25,403 bases of DNA from UBA5266 sp964610025. Lineage in GTDB: Bacteria > Bacteroidota > Bacteroidia > Bacteroidales > WCHB1-69. A program made the translations under genes and the position numbers. Below are positions 23,806 through 25,403 of this stretch, in pieces. Within the stretch, counting starts at the first letter, position 1; each line of letters begins with the position of its first letter. The DNA lies in NCBI GenBank assembly GCA_964610025.1, contig CAZSTX010000028.1, positions 1 to 25,403 on the forward strand, read 5' to 3'. The notes under the pieces are model-generated. The model was not told the origin of the DNA. It worked only from the letters and a program-made list of their open reading frames with translations, and searched no databases.

Positions 23806-25403
23806 CTAGAATTTATTGGAAACATCATTTTTTATTATTCTTATAGTTGCTTTTTTATTTCCCGAATTAATTGTCAACAAATAGATGCCTTGATGAATGT
23901 TTAAATTAATTTCAAATACTTTTGTTTGTTTATAGAATGATTTACTTAACAGTTTCCCATTTACATCATTAATGCTAATAGAAAACTCATTAAAAACTTT
24001 ACCCAAATCAATTTTTAGCAATCCATCTGTCGGATTTGGATAAACAGTTATTTCAGTGTCAAAATTGTTTTCCAATATACCGATAGTTGTAATTGCATAG
24101 CAAGCGGAAGTATCTATGCAACCGTTTTGAGTTATTTCTACAGCATAATTTCCATTTTGAGTCGCTGTAAACGATTGATTTGTTTCTCCTTGTATTTCTG
24201 CAAAACCATTGTCGCAATCTAACCATTGGTAAGTTGCGCCTGTTGCTTTGGCTGTTAAGATTGTGAGTTCTTGAGTTACATCAGTATTTACGGTATTAAT
24301 AGTTAAATCAATTATTAACAAACTATCGCAATCCCATTGGTTAGGAATAGTATCGCAATACGTTCCGCTTGTTGTATATACGAAATTGCCACTTGGAGAG
24401 GTATAATTTTTACAAGCTATAACAGCAAAAGAATGAGCTGTATTTCCTGTAACAAAAAGAGAGGTTTGATAGGTGCTGTCTGCACCTGTGAGCGTATCCG
24501 TAACTGTCAAACTAACTTGATAAGAACCCGGTGTGTAATAACTGTGTGTTGGATTGGCGATTGTGTCCGTTGCTTCGTCTCCAAAATCCCAAAAATAAGT
24601 GTCGCCATCTATGCTTAAATCAGAAAACTGAACAAGGGTCGAATCGCAACTTGCTTGTGGTGTGTAAGCGAAATTTGCAATGGGTAAGGAAATTTTCTCT
24701 ACAGAATCTATCACAACAACACTCCATTGTTGCAAAGTGTCTTTAAACTGAAAATGAATTTGGTGCATTCCTTTCGGAATGTGGGTCATGTTCAGATTAT
24801 CCATCACATTTACTTGCTGATTGGCGATAATAGGCGAATAAACAGCGTTTGCAAAATCATTATCAAACCAATAACGATAGCCAACTACTTGGTTTTGCAC
24901 CACTGTTTGCTGTGCAGATTTATAGAAAAAACTACTTGCCACACTGCTCCAAACATTCAAATTGTCCTTGAAACGGATATTAAACGTGTGTACTCCGTTA
25001 GAAACAGACGATATAGAAATCAAACTGTTGATGTTTACCTGTTGCTGCACAGGCGTGTTTACGGTTACAGCATTCGCATAATCGTTGTCTAACCAATATT
25101 GATATGCTGCAACTGTTGGGTTTGAATTGGTACTGATTGCCGAAGTTTTGTAGAAAAAACTACTTGCCACACTGCTCCAAACATTCAAATTGTCTTTGAA
25201 ACGAATATTAAACGTATGTACTCCGTTAGAAACAGACGACATAGAAATCAAACTGTTGATGTTTATCTGTTGCTGTGCGGGTGTGTTTACGGTTACAGCA
25301 TTTGCATAGTCGTTGTCTAACCAATATTGATATGCTGAAACTGTTGGATTTGGATTGTTATTAATAGATGAAATTTTGTAGAAAAAACTACTTGCCACAC
25401 TGC
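23806..25403 (-). CDS. T9SS-exported repeat protein with PKD domain and type A sorting domain (5' partial)
   Basis: At least 531 C-terminal codons of a secreted protein that continues past the window edge. The frame stays open to the edge, and the GTG at 25396-25398 is the Val of a repeated VASSFFYK motif, not a start. Counting from that Val: two near-identical 76-residue repeats (1-152) with YQYWLDNDYANAV and HTFNIRFKDNLNVWSS, a third diverged copy to about 232, then a PKD domain (about 239-316, TYFWDFGD core), a Cys-containing linker (about 317-440), and a type A T9SS sorting domain from VYPNPTDG (about 452) to the end. The protein is therefore exported by type IX secretion and displayed or released. 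Its base composition is visibly richer in GC than neighbouring genes. Confidence 0.9.
   Translation of the reverse strand, partial: SVASSFFYKISSINNNPNPTVSAYQYWLDNDYANAVTVNTPAQQQININSLISMSSVSNGVHTFNIRFKDNLNVWSSVASSFFYKTSAISTNSNPTVAAYQYWLDNDYANAVTVNTPVQQQVNINSLISISSVSNGVHTFNIRFKDNLNVWSSVASSFFYKSAQQTVVQNQVVGYRYWFDNDFANAVYSPIIANQQVNVMDNLNMTHIPKGMHQIHFQFKDTLQQWSVVVIDSVEKISLPIANFAYTPQASCDSTLVQFSDLSIDGDTYFWDFGDEATDTIANPTHSYYTPGSYQVSLTVTDTLTGADSTYQTSLFVTGNTAHSFAVIACKNYTSPSGNFVYTTSGTYCDTIPNQWDCDSLLIIDLTINTVNTDVTQELTILTAKATGATYQWLDCDNGFAEIQGETNQSFTATQNGNYAVEITQNGCIDTSACYAITTIGILENNFDTEITVYPNPTDGLLKIDLGKVFNEFSISINDVNGKLLSKSFYKQTKVFEINLNIHQGIYLLTINSGNKKATIRIIKNDVSNKF
24923..25403 (-). repeat. 228-bp in-frame tandem repeats in the T9SS cargo gene
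   Basis: Copies begin at 24923, 25151 and 25379, exactly 228 bp apart, and the third runs off the edge. The two complete copies differ at about twenty bases by eye, many of them in the last 25 bases of the copy, and encode 76 residues each. A more diverged protein-level copy occupies roughly 24693-24922. More copies probably lie beyond the window. Confidence 0.93.

Noticed and set aside
24337..25092. Plus-strand open frames opposite the T9SS cargo gene
   Set aside because: They are antisense to a well-supported coding frame with PKD and sorting domains.
25396..25398. GTG as a start codon for the T9SS cargo gene
   Set aside because: It is the Val of the repeated VASSFFYK motif, and the frame is open to the window edge, so the gene is 5' truncated by the window.
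24923..25403. CRISPR array
   Set aside because: The repeats are 228 bp, contiguous and in frame within a coding gene; there are no spacers and no cas genes.

Overview
The window looks like a chromosomal stretch of a low-GC Bacteroidota member, plausibly Bacteroidales or a related order. The signs are: a TonB-dependent receptor with an N-terminal carboxypeptidase-regulatory-like domain, a PorV/PorQ-family outer membrane protein, a secreted protein ending in a type A type IX secretion (T9SS) sorting domain, no purine-rich Shine-Dalgarno sequences, and TATTTTTG-type boxes upstream of many transcription units that fit the Bacteroidota -7 consensus TAnnTTTG. Neither tRNA gene encodes CCA. I see no insertion sequence, integrase, phage gene, CRISPR array or rRNA. 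No gene-free stretch exceeds 300 bases.

Layout. 1-1600 (minus strand): tRNA-Pro(GGG), a HAD phosphatase and trmB. 1693-7962 (plus strand): an envelope block of TonB-dependent receptor, PorV/PorQ-like protein (forced TTG start), a MOP/Wzx-type flippase and a D-2-hydroxyacid dehydrogenase. 7955-9237 (minus): a hemerythrin/RIC-like di-iron protein followed 2 nt later by a LuxR-type regulator with a degenerate receiver domain. 9438-10241 (plus): a divergent ADP-ribosylglycohydrolase. 10251-11514 (minus): thiE and a divergent ThiE/TenI paralogue. 11705-16479 (plus): tonB, a trans-polyprenyl diphosphate synthase, then PBP2 (mrdA) and rodA, the elongasome peptidoglycan synthase pair. 16640-16724: tRNA-Ser(UGA) and a strong hairpin. 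16811-17926: a GNAT-like protein. 18089-23729: a compact run of a 1028-residue periplasmic TPR protein, an outer membrane beta-barrel protein and a YdfG-like short-chain dehydrogenase. 23806-25403 (minus): the C-terminal part of a T9SS cargo protein with 228-bp tandem repeats, a PKD domain and a sorting domain; it runs off the right edge.

Most of the window is housekeeping and cell-envelope biology. The parts that look least explained are the hemerythrin-LuxR pair facing an ADP-ribosylglycohydrolase across a 200-bp divergent region with two AAACGTTT palindromes, the TPR plus beta-barrel pair of unknown function, and the repeat-built secreted protein with visibly higher GC than its neighbours.
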